NCBI RefSeq assembly: GCF_018130215.1
Contig: NZ_JAFCKQ010000027.1
Span: forward strand, 1-64,000
Length of the DNA stretch: 64,000 nt
Direction: 5' to 3'
DNA from: Bradyrhizobium jicamae
Lineage (GTDB): Bacteria; Pseudomonadota; Alphaproteobacteria; Rhizobiales; Xanthobacteraceae
Shown here piece by piece: positions 28,926-37,759 of this stretch. Under the pieces are notes generated by a model that did not search any database, was not told the origin of the DNA, and was given only the letters and a program-made list of their open reading frames with translations. The first letter of the stretch is position 1, and each line of letters begins with the position of its first letter. The position numbers and the translations under genes are program-made.

Positions 28926-29177
28926 TTGAGATTGTTTGGACTTCTGACAATTGTGCTGGCTGCGTTTCTGGTGACGAGGCCCGCATCGGCGCAAATGTCT
29001 GATCCGCGCTACCCGGTCTGCATGCGCACTTACGGTGTCCAGGTCGGCGATCGAATGGACTGCGTCTTCATGTCGCTGGATCAATGCCAGGCCTCCGCCC
29101 TGGGGCTTCCGGCGACCTGCCTGCTCAACCCCTATTTCGCTCCGCGATCGGTGCGCCCGCACAGGGTTGAACGATGA
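28926..29177 (+). CDS. DUF3551-type exported small cysteine-rich protein (83 aa)
   Basis: A signal peptide (LRLFGLLTIVLAAFLVTRPASA) precedes a short mature part with four cysteines: YPVCMRTYG, DRMDCVFMSLDQC and PATCLLNPYF, the DUF3551 pattern common in Bradyrhizobium. The start is the TTG at 28926 because AAGGAGA is correctly placed and the signal peptide begins there. Function unknown; a periplasmic disulfide-bonded protein is likely. Confidence 0.78.
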   Translation: MRLFGLLTIVLAAFLVTRPASAQMSDPRYPVCMRTYGVQVGDRMDCVFMSLDQCQASALGLPATCLLNPYFAPRSVRPHRVER

Positions 29178-29392
29178 TGGTTGGCACCGGCGGGCGGGCG
29201 GCCTCACCCGGGGCATCTTCCCGCGCCCAGCGTGTGTCCGGAACTCCAGAACTTCTTCGTTGTGTCCACTTGTGGACCTACAGCTGCCGGCCGGGGGCGT
29301 AGCATCACACTGTCACCGCCCGGTCCGAGGCATCTATCGGTGATGAGAACGCCGGTTGCGCTCCCGCCCCTCCAACCGCAGGGAGTAGCGTC

Positions 29393-29587
29393 ATGTGGCG
29401 AATCTTCGAGCAGAGAGAGTCTCCGGAACAGCGCCTGAGCAGGGAGGCGCGCGATCTTCGTGGCCGGGCAAAGCAGATGCCGCATGGCGTGGCACGCGAT
29501 GCCATCCTCCGACGCGCCCGGCAAGCCGAGACGAATTCGCAAAGGGATCAATGGCTGAAATCGTCCGGCCTGCGTTCGCCGAACTGA
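29393..29587 (+). CDS. Small basic conserved hypothetical protein (64 aa)
   Basis: MWRIFEQRESPEQRLSREAR followed by an Arg/Glu-rich helix (DLRGRAKQMPHGVARDAILRRARQAET). It resembles a family of roughly 60-residue soluble proteins I have seen repeatedly in Bradyrhizobium genomes, likely a single amphipathic helix. No known function. The 215 bp upstream and 193 bp downstream show no other gene. Confidence 0.6.
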   Translation: MWRIFEQRESPEQRLSREARDLRGRAKQMPHGVARDAILRRARQAETNSQRDQWLKSSGLRSPN

Positions 29588-29780
29588 TCGCTGCGCGACG
29601 GCTTGATGCGCTCGCATCCCTCAAAAAAAGGCCTCGGCTCCGGGGGGGACGATAGGAAGCCAAGGCCAAGGTTTGAACCACGTCAAACGTGGTATCAGTC
29701 AATGACGAGATGCCAAACCTGTTCCTAATGTCCGTTGCTGGCGTCGCGGATTTTTCAGGCGAGCGGCGCCGGCAGGGTTT

Positions 29781-30044
29781 TCACGAAGCCAGGATGAGCG
29801 GCTCGTATCGCAGGCGGTAGGCATCGATCGCAGAATTGGATAACAGAAGCCTGCGCTTCTCACCGCTGCGCATCATCTCGTCGATCTTGCCCAGCAAGAA
29901 GTAGGCCGCCGAATGCGGATCACCGATATCGCCGGACTGCTGCAGGACCGTCCACGCAATCTCGAACGATTGCGCACGTAGCTCACTGTCGGTCATGTGG
30001 ATGAACGGTCCGGTACGCCAACCGTTCCTATCCTGCAGACCCAT
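29781..30044 (-). CDS. Conserved hypothetical protein (87 aa)
   Basis: Alpha-helical soluble protein with AQSFEIAWTVLQQSGDIGDPHSAAYFLLGKIDEMMRSGEKRRLLLSNSAIDAYR, a pattern shared by small rhizobial hypotheticals. I used ATG 30044 because AGGGGA lies 3-4 bases upstream; the inner ATG at 29996 has no ribosome site. No function known. Confidence 0.6.
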   Translation of the reverse strand: MGLQDRNGWRTGPFIHMTDSELRAQSFEIAWTVLQQSGDIGDPHSAAYFLLGKIDEMMRSGEKRRLLLSNSAIDAYRLRYEPLILAS

Positions 30045-30098
30045 TCGTCCCCTGAAAACCGAGGCGCTTTTCGCCATGACGTCCACCGCAGCGCCTCG

Positions 30099-30239
30099 CT
30101 ACAATGCCCGCATGACCAGCGATGCGATCAACGTTGTGATGGATCCCCATATCGAGAACAAGGTGACTCCGAGAGACACGGCGTCGAGCACCTCTCCGGT
30201 CGTATACCTGTGAGGCTTTTGATCGAGAGGCACGGTCAT
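30099..30239 (-). CDS. Candidate small membrane protein (46 aa)
   Basis: Begins MTVPLDQKPHRYTTGEVLDA and then has one hydrophobic helix (LGVTLFSIWGSITTLIASLV) ending in MRAL. About 70 percent of third codon positions are G or C, in keeping with coding sequence here. It directly follows a second small membrane ORF (30255-30368) on the same strand. No strong Shine-Dalgarno. The family is not recognised. Confidence 0.45.
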   Translation of the reverse strand: MTVPLDQKPHRYTTGEVLDAVSLGVTLFSIWGSITTLIASLVMRAL

Positions 30240-30254
30240 GGCGCCGTCGTACGA

Positions 30255-30368
30255 CTACGCGGCAAAATGCGCCGCGGCGGCAAACACGATCGCCCATGCA
30301 GCGACCAGCATCGACAACGCGACTGCGACGGCCTGGGTCAATTTCGCTCTGGTCAACCGGGGTCTCAT
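30255..30368 (-). CDS. Candidate small membrane protein (37 aa)
   Basis: MRPRLTRAKL followed by a single hydrophobic stretch (AVAVALSMLVAAWAIVFAAAA). The positive N-terminus and single helix fit an inner-membrane miniprotein oriented N-in. It ends 15 bp before the 46-aa ORF. The ribosome site is weak (GGTCCTGC). It may be real only together with its neighbour. Confidence 0.35.
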   Translation of the reverse strand: MRPRLTRAKLTQAVAVALSMLVAAWAIVFAAAAHFAA

Positions 30369-30564
30369 GCAGGACCAACAAGCACGCGGCGATGAGGTTC
30401 CCCTTCACCGAGATGCGGAGAATGGCGTGCTCGGCAAGTCCTCTGGCGCCTCGTGTCACGGCCCGGCGCCTTTCGGACAAGTAAGGTCATCCCGTGGGCG
30501 TTCCGCGGACAGGCCGGGATCGCCTGAGCATCGGATCTCCATCGACAACGGAAGGATCTTCAAA

Positions 30565-31038
30565 ATGTCGGCATCCAGATTTTCACGGCGCGCTGCAGCG
30601 CTCCTCTTCGCCCTCACCGCCTTGCCCCCGTTCCTGATGGCCGCTGCCGGTGCAGAGCCGTCGCCGGCCGACGCACTGGTCGGGGTTTGGGAAGCCGACG
30701 ACGGCACGGTCAAGCTCGACATGTACAAGGCGGGATCGGAATTCCAGGCGCGAATGCTCTACGGCAACGAAATCGTGGAGTCGGACAATGTCACCTTCAA
30801 GAAAGATACCAGGAACCCCGATCCAACGCTGCGTTCGCGCTCGTTGAAAAATATCGTCTTCGTCACGGGCCTGCGCTGGACCGACGGGGAATGGAGCGGT
30901 GGCTCGATTTATGACGGCTCGTCCGGCCGTACCTACAATTGCAGGGCAATCATCCAGGACAGGAAGATGCATCTTCGAGGATATCTCGGCCTTCCGGCGA
31001 TGGGTCAAACCCGGATACTCCACCGCGTTCGTGGCTGA
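30565..31038 (+). CDS. DUF2147 exported protein (157 aa)
   Basis: A signal peptide (about 1-30, cut near AAAGAEP) is followed by the DUF2147 lipocalin-like domain: LVGVWEADDGTVKLDMYKAG at the start and WSGGSIYDGSSGRTYNCRAII, MHLRGYLGLPAMGQTRILHRV at the end. These are conserved family features. It is probably periplasmic; a role in envelope or small-molecule binding has been proposed for the family but not shown. GAAGGA precedes ATG 30565. Confidence 0.83.
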   Translation: MSASRFSRRAAALLFALTALPPFLMAAAGAEPSPADALVGVWEADDGTVKLDMYKAGSEFQARMLYGNEIVESDNVTFKKDTRNPDPTLRSRSLKNIVFVTGLRWTDGEWSGGSIYDGSSGRTYNCRAIIQDRKMHLRGYLGLPAMGQTRILHRVRG

Positions 31039-31184
31039 CGGCCTGCCGCAGCCCCGCGCATCGTCTCGTATGATGAATCCGGCTTGTCTTGGCGATTGGC
31101 GCGTTCTGCAAGTCTATTGGCGGATTTCGACGGTGTGTTGGTTTCCCTACAGCGCTAGGCAGATCGGACACTTGAGAGGTTGAG

Positions 31185-32015
31185 ATGAGCGATAAACGGA
31201 AAAAGACGGCGCTTGTAACCGGAGCATCATCCGGTATGGGCAAGGAAATAGCAAAGCGGCTGATCAAGGACGGCTTTCAGGTCTTCGTCGCAGCCAGGCA
31301 TGTCGACAAGATGGACGACCTCGTCAAGCTTGGCGCAAGGTCCATGCGGATGGACATTTCAAATGAAGGCGAGATCAAAGCCACGGTTGACACCATTCTC
31401 GGTGAAGTCGACGGCGTTGACGTGCTCGTCAATAACGCGGGCTTTGGCCTGTACGGGCCCGTTGAGGACGTCAGTATCGACGAAGCGCGGTACCAGTTCG
31501 AGGTAAATCTGTTCGGTGCTGCCCGGCTGACCCAGCTCCTGCTGCCGAAAATGAGGGAAAAGCGCGCGGGTACCATCATCAACATCACTTCCATGGGCGG
31601 CAAAATCTACACCCTGCTCGGGGCCTGGTACCACGCGACCAAGCATGCGCTCGAAGGCTGGTCCGACTGCCTCCGGCTCGAACTCGCACCGTTCGGCATC
31701 AAGGTCGTGATCGTAGAGCCCGGCCTGATCGAAACCGGATTTGGCGACGTGGTCGCGAGCGGCCTGCTCAAGCGATCGGGCACCGGTCCTTATGCAAAGC
31801 TGACCCAGGCGGTCGCGAAGTCGACCCGGGACGCCTATGGTCAGGGCCGCGGCACCAGCCCCGGCGTGATTGCGGCCGTCGTATCCAAGGCCGTAAGGCA
31901 GGCCAGGCCGCGGACGCGCTATGTGGCGGGCAAATATGCCCAGCCCATGATCAAGATGCGCGAATGGCTCGGCGATCGCATGTTCGATCGCGTGATCATG
32001 AGTCAGATGCGATAG
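31185..32015 (+). CDS. SDR family oxidoreductase (276 aa)
   Basis: Classical short-chain dehydrogenase/reductase: cofactor loop TGASSGMG, NNAG motif, catalytic Ser in INITSMGG and Tyr-x-x-x-Lys as YHATK. An Arg-His pair after beta2 (AARHVDKM) favours NADP(H). The C-terminus is extended past the usual 250 residues by a basic helix. An AraC regulator follows 70 bp downstream and could control it; the substrate is unknown. Confidence 0.88.
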   Translation: MSDKRKKTALVTGASSGMGKEIAKRLIKDGFQVFVAARHVDKMDDLVKLGARSMRMDISNEGEIKATVDTILGEVDGVDVLVNNAGFGLYGPVEDVSIDEARYQFEVNLFGAARLTQLLLPKMREKRAGTIINITSMGGKIYTLLGAWYHATKHALEGWSDCLRLELAPFGIKVVIVEPGLIETGFGDVVASGLLKRSGTGPYAKLTQAVAKSTRDAYGQGRGTSPGVIAAVVSKAVRQARPRTRYVAGKYAQPMIKMREWLGDRMFDRVIMSQMR

Positions 32016-32085
32016 GATCGAGCATGCACACTGAACATCACCGGCGACGCGACGATCTTGCCGCGGGCTCGAACCGGCGGCAGCG

Positions 32086-33102
32086 ATGACCGGAGCGGCA
32101 GCAGACAGATGCAGGGTCCCCAAGGCCTTTTGGCAGACCGTCGAACTCATCGGGGTCGCGCCGGCCGCCCTGCTGCGCCAGGCAAGGCTGCCCGCGACAC
32201 TGCACCTGAACGAACAAGGCCACGTCACCACGGCTCAGTTCTTTGCCCTCTGGAAGGCGCTAGAGGACCTGAAGCCTGAGCCAGGCCTCGGTTTGCAGCT
32301 TGTCGAGCGGACCGACACGGCGGTACATCCGCCATCGAGCCTGGCTGCCTTTTACGCCAGAGATTATCGCGACGGATTGCGGCGCATTGCGCGTTTCAAG
32401 CGCATATGCTCCCCGGAGCAGTTGCAAGTGACGGAGGGCGACGGCGAATGCGCAATCACGGTCGAATGGCCCTACGCCAGCGTTCCCGAACCGGCAATTT
32501 CGACCGACGTGACGTTCGCCTCGCTGGTCGAGCTCGGACGTCGGGGCACGGGACATCGCTTAGCACCGCAACGTGTAGAGTTCGCCCGCAAGCGTCCGAA
32601 ATCCGACGTCTATCAAAAGTATTTCGAATGCTCCCTCCGCTATGGAACGGCGCGCAACGCGCTCATCCTGAAATCGGCCGATCTGGATCGTCCGTTTCCC
32701 GGGCACAATCAGGAACTGCTCGACATTCTTACCCCCGCATTGGCGGCTGCGCTTGGCGAGTTGCAGGCGCGCAGCTCGATCAAGGACCAGGTGAAGGTCG
32801 TGCTCAAGCGAAGTCTTGCAAGCGGACGGCCGGAATTGTCAGACGTGGCGCGTGATCTTGGTCTCAGCGATCGCACGCTTCAGCGCCGCATCACGGAAGA
32901 GGGAACAAGCTTTCGCGAGCTTCTCCTTGAGGCACGGCAGGAGCTAGGACGGCAACTTCTATCGGACCCATCGGCCGAGATCGACGAAGTCGCGTGCCTG
33001 CTTGGTTATCAGGACGCGAGTTCGTTCTATCGCGCTTTCCGATACTGGGAAGGCGTGACGCCCGGCCGCTGGCGAGAGCTGCAAAGCAGCAAGCTCCATT
33101 AG
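32086..33102 (+). CDS. AraC-family transcriptional regulator with arabinose-binding-like N-domain (338 aa)
   Basis: The N-terminal part (about 20-200) fits the AraC-type arabinose_bd region (FWQTVELIGVAPAALLRQARLP), and the C-terminal 90 residues hold two HTH motifs (LSDVARDLGLSDRTLQRRI and DEVACLLGYQDASSFYRAFRYWEGVTPGRW). It is flanked by two SDR genes in the same direction, so it may regulate either or both. Confidence 0.88.
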   Translation: MTGAAADRCRVPKAFWQTVELIGVAPAALLRQARLPATLHLNEQGHVTTAQFFALWKALEDLKPEPGLGLQLVERTDTAVHPPSSLAAFYARDYRDGLRRIARFKRICSPEQLQVTEGDGECAITVEWPYASVPEPAISTDVTFASLVELGRRGTGHRLAPQRVEFARKRPKSDVYQKYFECSLRYGTARNALILKSADLDRPFPGHNQELLDILTPALAAALGELQARSSIKDQVKVVLKRSLASGRPELSDVARDLGLSDRTLQRRITEEGTSFRELLLEARQELGRQLLSDPSAEIDEVACLLGYQDASSFYRAFRYWEGVTPGRWRELQSSKLH

Positions 33103-33470
33103 AGCTATTTCCGTTCCCACGTGATCGGAACCTGCATACGAGCTTCCCGCTTTGGCGCATTTCCTCACGCGAACCGGTATCCATCCTGATCGAGTCCGGA
33201 ACAAGCTTCGCTCGCGAGCGCCCTTGCGGTCGTCGAAATGGATTGAGGATTTTGATCAGTTGCCCTGTCCGCGTTGATTGGTCGCGCGGCGCCCGGCCGA
33301 CGACTTCCTTCATTTCACCAGCGTTCTCGGGCGCCCGGCCAGCCGGTTCTGCATCTTGTTTGGCACTTGCTGCAACTTCGCTGGCGCCGTTTGCCACTGC
33401 CAGCAGCCTGCATCGGCGATAGATCCCCACCACGCCTGCTCAACAATAGCCATCTCACGAGGATCGTCGC
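33103..33470. other. 368-bp intergenic region without a recognisable gene
   Basis: Between the AraC gene and the second SDR gene. Short open frames exist on both strands but none has a ribosome site, a family motif or coherent hydrophobicity. It presumably holds the promoter of the downstream SDR gene. Confidence 0.5.
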
Positions 33471-34319
33471 ATGTCTGGCAAAGTCTGGTTCATCACGGGG
33501 GCATCTCGCGGCTTCGGCCGCATCTGGGCTGAAGCCGCCCTCGAGCGCGGCGACAGGGTCGCAGCTACCGCGCGTTCGCTGACAGGTGTCGTCGACCTCG
33601 CGAAAAAATATGGTGGCGCTGTCCTGCCACTGGCGCTCGACGTTACCGACAGCCATGCGATCGGCAGCGTTGTCGCCAAAGCCTATTCCCATTTCGGGCG
33701 GATCGATATCGTCCTTAATAATGCCGGCTACGCGCTCGTGGGGGCAATTGAAGAAGCGAGCGAAGCGGATGTGCGGGCCGAGTTCGACACAAACTTCTTC
33801 GGCGCGCTCCGCGTCATTCAAGCAACTTTGCCGATTTTGCGGCAGCAACGCAGCGGCCACATCATCGGTGTGTCCAGTGTCGCCGGCATCGTCGCGGGCC
33901 CCATCACCGGCTTCTACAACGCTTCGAAATTTGCGCTCGAAGCGCTGCATGAAAGCCTGGCGCAGGAGGTCAAAGGCTTCGGCGTCAAGGTCACGCTGCT
34001 CGAACCGGGCGCGTACGCGACGGACTTCGCCAGCATGGCTTCGCTCAGGATCTCGCCAGCCATCGAGGCCTACGGCACGACTCGCGCGGAAGTGTTCGCG
34101 GCAGGCGCGCGGCTCGCATTCGGCGAACCGAAAGCAACGGCTGGCGCGATCATGACGATCGTGGATGCTGAGAACCCGCCGCTGCGGTTCTTTGTCGGAA
34201 CCGAAGGTCTACCCCTCGCCCGCGCCGCTTATGCCGATCGCCTGGCCACCTGGGAAGAGTGGCAAGCGCTCTCCAACGCCGCTCAAGGCGAGACCAGACC
34301 GCACAACGTCGCATCCTAG
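33471..34319 (+). CDS. SDR family NAD(P)-dependent oxidoreductase (282 aa)
   Basis: Short-chain dehydrogenase with TGASRGFG cofactor loop, ATARS after beta2 (NADP preference), NNAGYAL, catalytic Ser in GVSSVAG and YNASK. It has the long C-terminal region of the 280-aa Mycobacterium-like SDR group. The methyltransferase gene follows within about 50 bp, probably as part of the same transcript. Substrate unknown. Confidence 0.88.
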   Translation: MSGKVWFITGASRGFGRIWAEAALERGDRVAATARSLTGVVDLAKKYGGAVLPLALDVTDSHAIGSVVAKAYSHFGRIDIVLNNAGYALVGAIEEASEADVRAEFDTNFFGALRVIQATLPILRQQRSGHIIGVSSVAGIVAGPITGFYNASKFALEALHESLAQEVKGFGVKVTLLEPGAYATDFASMASLRISPAIEAYGTTRAEVFAAGARLAFGEPKATAGAIMTIVDAENPPLRFFVGTEGLPLARAAYADRLATWEEWQALSNAAQGETRPHNVAS

Positions 34320-34373
34320 CACCGCGTGTTCGAGGAACGCGTCCGCGTTCCCGCCATGAATGGAACGAGCATT

Positions 34374-34964
34374 ATGATGAACGTCACCGCAGCGGCAGAT
34401 TTCCTTCAGTTCTTCCGCTCCTACGTTTCCAATCCGCGCCAGGTCTCCGCGATCGCGCCATCAGGTCGATCGCTCGCCCGCCTGATGACGCAAGAGATCG
34501 TGCCGGGCTCTGGACCGGTGATCGAACTTGGGCCAGGGACCGGCACATTCACCAAGGCGCTGTTGCGGCGGGGCGTGCCGGAATCCGAGTTGCTGCTGGT
34601 TGAATACGGGTCGGATTTCGTCCGCCTCTTGCAAGCTCGCTTCCCCAGTGCACGGGTACTCTGGATGGATGCGCGCCAGCTTTCGCAATACGAGCCCTTC
34701 GTCGCACCAGCCGCCGCGGTCGTGAGCGGCCTTCCACTCCTGACCATGTCAGCGCGGAAGGTCATCGCCATCCTCACCGGAGCTTTCCGCCACATGCAGG
34801 ACGGGGGCGTATTCTATCAGTTCACCTATGGACCGCGCTGTCCGGTACCGCGGCCCATTCTCGATCGCCTCGGATTGAAGGCCAGCCTGGTGGGGCGAAC
34901 GGCCCTCAACATCCCCCCAGCATCGGTCTATCGCGTCCGGCGGCGTCCTCAGTTGCGCGTCTGA
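34374..34964 (+). CDS. Class I SAM methyltransferase, phospholipid N-methyltransferase-like (196 aa)
   Basis: AAADFLQFFRSYVSNPRQVSAIAPSGRSLARLM is the start seen in PmtA-like and rRNA-dimethylase-like enzymes, and IELGPGTGTFTKALL is the SAM-binding motif I. Length is close to bacterial phosphatidylethanolamine N-methyltransferases, which make phosphatidylcholine, but the substrate is not proved. The start is uncertain: ATG 34374 has GGAACGAG upstream; ATG 34356 and GTG 34326 are alternatives. Confidence 0.72.
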   Translation: MMNVTAAADFLQFFRSYVSNPRQVSAIAPSGRSLARLMTQEIVPGSGPVIELGPGTGTFTKALLRRGVPESELLLVEYGSDFVRLLQARFPSARVLWMDARQLSQYEPFVAPAAAVVSGLPLLTMSARKVIAILTGAFRHMQDGGVFYQFTYGPRCPVPRPILDRLGLKASLVGRTALNIPPASVYRVRRRPQLRV

Positions 34965-35303
34965 ACAGCAAGTGTTGCCCGCTCGACACGACGGGCAAAT
35001 CACCGAAATCTGTCAAGCCGCACACACCAAAATATTTCGGTTTTTCGGGATTGCAAATCAATGTATAGATTGATCCGTCTCACCCGCTGAGGGGCGTTCG
35101 CGATCGTCACGATTGCCGGGTCGGGATGCGGTGGACGCCGATTGCGCAGCTGACGAGTGCGCCTGAGGCGGACGGTGAAGTCGTGTGGTTCCAACGCCCT
35201 AGTGGCAGGTGTTGACTCCCGGGATGCGAAAGCGTCTCGCGGATGACGGTGACAAAAAAGCCCAGTCTCGCCGGGAAGAGCACGAGATAAGCCGTAACCC
35301 ATC

Positions 35304-35409
35304 GCGCAGGGAAAGCCGGCGTGTTTCCGGTTTCACCTGTGGTCCTACCTCCCGTGCTTCCTGTTGCACGGGACCCACGGGTGCAATCGGCACCCGGCTT
35401 TCCCTGCGC
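35304..35409. repeat. Intergenic inverted-repeat element with nested hairpin
   Basis: Outer perfect 16-bp arms GCGCAGGGAAAGCCGG (35304-35319) and its complement (35394-35409), separated by 74 bp. A nested 7-bp hairpin CCCGTGC / GCACGGG lies at 35351-35372. The sequence resembles a repeat I remember from many Bradyrhizobium intergenic regions. The 34965-35684 gap contains no supportable gene. Confidence 0.75.
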
Positions 35410-35518
35410 CTCTGATCGAAGGGGCGAAACGAAAGGCAAGACTCGGGCGAAACGCGCCGCGAGAATACTGATTCACATCCTCACCGGCGTTCGGCGTGCG
35501 AACCGGCTCCCTCCCCCG

Positions 35519-35590
35519 TCATTGCGAGCGAAGCGAAGCAATCCATCGCGCCGCACACGCGAAACGATCGATCGCTTCGTCGCTTCAGCG
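35519..35590. repeat. Dispersed palindromic repeat of the CATTGCGAGCGAAGCGAAGC type
   Basis: Contains CATTGCGAGCGAAGCGAAGC, then AATCCATCG and a partly complementary CGATCGCTTCGTCGCTTC. This matches a very common dispersed repeat in Bradyrhizobium and relatives (from memory). It lies just upstream of the HAD gene and could affect its leader. Confidence 0.6.
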
Positions 35591-35684
35591 CGCCGACGGC
35601 GTGAGTAGCGGCTTCATCGCATCTGATATCGTGAAAATCGAATCCATTGCCGCCGGCCCGCAATTTTCGTACACCCACCCCGCA

Positions 35685-36311
35685 ATGACCTCGCAACTCT
35701 CCCCCAATTCCGTCGACGTGCTGCTGTTCGATATCGGCCGTGTCGTGCTCGATATCAGCTTTGACCGCGTCATGGCGAAATGGGCCGGCCATGCCGGCCG
35801 CCGGCCCGCCGACCTCGCCAAGCGCTTCGTCGTCGACGACAGCTTCAGGCATCACGAGATCGGCCGGATCGACGACGCGGCCTTCTTTGCGAATTTGCGC
35901 CGTTCACTGGGGATCGAGATTTCCGACGAGGAGTTCCTGGAGGGCTGGAACGCGATCTTCACCGGCGAGATGCCGGGCATTGCCAGCCTGCTCGAGACCG
36001 CCGCGAAGCGGATGCCGCTCTATGCCTTCTCCAACACCAACCCGGCCCATGTCGACTATTTCTCGGTCGCCTATGCCGACGTGCTGCGCCATTTCCGGAC
36101 CGTCTTCCTGTCGTCGGCGATCGGGCTGCGAAAGCCCGACGCTGAAGCCTATGATCATGTGGTAAAAGCGATCGGCGTGCCGGCGTCGCGGATCCTGTTC
36201 TTCGACGATACGGCGGCCAATATCGAAGGTGCGCGGGCGCGCGGCCTTCAGGCCATCCACGTGACATCGACGGATGACGTGGCAAGGGCCCTGACCGCAC
36301 TTGGTATTTGA
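35685..36311 (+). CDS. HAD-IA family hydrolase (208 aa)
   Basis: Haloacid dehalogenase-fold phosphatase or dehalogenase. Motif I is LLFDIGRVVLDIS (nucleophile Asp16; the second Asp of the phosphatase DxD is a Gly, as in the YihX-like group), motif II YAFSNTNPAH, motif III lysine in SAIGLRKPDAEAYDHV, motif IV FFDDTAANIEGARARG. ATG 35685 chosen. It ends 10 bp before the moeA start, with which it may be co-transcribed. Confidence 0.88.
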   Translation: MTSQLSPNSVDVLLFDIGRVVLDISFDRVMAKWAGHAGRRPADLAKRFVVDDSFRHHEIGRIDDAAFFANLRRSLGIEISDEEFLEGWNAIFTGEMPGIASLLETAAKRMPLYAFSNTNPAHVDYFSVAYADVLRHFRTVFLSSAIGLRKPDAEAYDHVVKAIGVPASRILFFDDTAANIEGARARGLQAIHVTSTDDVARALTALGI

Positions 36312-36321
36312 GGAGCGCCCT

Positions 36322-37533
36322 ATGGCCTTGATGCCGGTTGCCGATGCCCTGTCAGCCATCCTCGCCGGCGCCGAGCCGCTGCAGGAGGAGATGGTCGCGC
36401 TCGATGCCGCCTATCACCGCACGCTGGCGCGCGACGTCGCAGCCAGGCGCACGCAACCGCCGCAGCCGATGTCGGCGATGGACGGTTACGCGGTGCGTGC
36501 GGCCGATGCCGCCGACCTCTCGGTGCGGCTCAGGGTGATCGGCGAGGTCGCGGCCGGCCGGCCGTTCGAACGGGTCGTCGGTGCCGGCGAGGCGGTGCGG
36601 ATCTTCACCGGCGGCGTGATCCCCGACGGCACCGATGCCGTCATCATCCAGGAGGACACGCGCGTCGACGGCGACCACATCACCATCACCGAGATCGCCG
36701 CCAAGGGCCGGCACATCCGCCCCGCCGGCGTCGACTTCCGCGAGGGCGATGTGCTCCTCGCAGCCGGCAGCAGGCTCTCCGACCGGGCGCTGTCGCTCGC
36801 CGCTGCGATGAACTATCCGGAACTTCCGGTGCGTCGCCGTCCAAGGGTCGCGGTGCTGGCGACCGGCGACGAACTGGTGATGCCGGGCACCCAACCGGGA
36901 CCAGGCCAGATCGTCTATTCCAACGGCTACGCGCTGCGGGCGCTGGCGAGAGCCGAAGGCGCCGATACGGTTGATCTCGGGGTCGCCGCCGACACGGTCG
37001 AGGCCACAACGTCGGGCATCCGGCGGGCGCGGGAGGCCAATGCCGACATCCTGATCACCACCGGCGGCGCCTCGGTCGGCGACCACGATCTCGTCCATCA
37101 GTCGCTGGAAGCCGAGGGCGTCAAGATGGCGTTCTGGCGGATCGCGATGCGGCCGGGCAAGCCGATGATGCATGGGCGGCTCGGGGCGATGCGGGTGATC
37201 GGCCTGCCCGGCAATCCGGTGTCGTCCTATGTCTGCTCCTACCTTTTCCTGGTGCCGTTGATTCGGGCGTTAAGCGGCCGAACAGTGATTCATCATGTCC
37301 GCGAGAGCGCCCTGCTCGGCCGCGATGTCGCCGAGAACGACCAGCGCGAGGACTATCTGCGCGCCGTGCTCGAGGAGCGCGACGACGGCACGCTGATCGC
37401 AACGCCGGTGACAAAACAGGACAGCTCGCTGTTGGGGAATCTCACTGTGGCACGGGCACTTCTGATCCGTCCGCCGTTCGCGCCTGCGGCCCGCAAGGGC
37501 GAGGCGTGCGAGATCCTGACCATGCCGGACTGA
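36322..37533 (+). CDS. moeA: Molybdopterin molybdotransferase MoeA (403 aa)
   Basis: Inserts molybdate into adenylated molybdopterin. Motifs: PPQPMSAMDGYAVRA, RIFTGGVIPDGTDAVIIQEDT, VLATGDEL, SNGYALRALA, TTGGASVGDHD and GLPGNPVSSYV. GAGGAG precedes ATG 36322. Its partner moaC is separated from it by a 22-kb variable stretch. lexA follows 226 bp later. Confidence 0.96.
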   Translation: MALMPVADALSAILAGAEPLQEEMVALDAAYHRTLARDVAARRTQPPQPMSAMDGYAVRAADAADLSVRLRVIGEVAAGRPFERVVGAGEAVRIFTGGVIPDGTDAVIIQEDTRVDGDHITITEIAAKGRHIRPAGVDFREGDVLLAAGSRLSDRALSLAAAMNYPELPVRRRPRVAVLATGDELVMPGTQPGPGQIVYSNGYALRALARAEGADTVDLGVAADTVEATTSGIRRAREANADILITTGGASVGDHDLVHQSLEAEGVKMAFWRIAMRPGKPMMHGRLGAMRVIGLPGNPVSSYVCSYLFLVPLIRALSGRTVIHHVRESALLGRDVAENDQREDYLRAVLEERDDGTLIATPVTKQDSSLLGNLTVARALLIRPPFAPAARKGEACEILTMPD

Positions 37534-37598
37534 GGCGGCCAGCAGCGGCCGCCGAGCCGAGAATGCGGATCGCGTTCACTGGAAATTAAGTGGTTGCG

Positions 37599-37613
37599 GA
37601 ACACATATCGAAC
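37599..37613. promoter_or_regulatory. LexA (SOS) box of the alphaproteobacterial type upstream of lexA
   Basis: GAACACATATCGAAC matches GAAC-N7-GAAC exactly. It sits between a possible -35 (TTGCGG at 37594) and -10 (TATAGT at 37615), so LexA binding would block RNA polymerase at its own promoter. A second, imperfect site GTTC-N7-GTTT is at 37625-37639. Confidence 0.85.
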
Positions 37614-37759
37614 ATATAGTGTCCGTTCATGATTTGTTTCGAGTACTGGTGTCTGGAAATGGGAAGCCACCCAGGAGTTGCGCCGGTCCGGCGCGACCGC
37701 GGTTGCCTCACCTGAAGTCTCGGAATCGAACGACGCTACCAACCGGGGGAATACTCGAG

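Noticed and set aside
35304..35409. Insertion sequence or group II intron
   Set aside because: No transposase or reverse transcriptase frame, and no target duplication around the inverted repeat.
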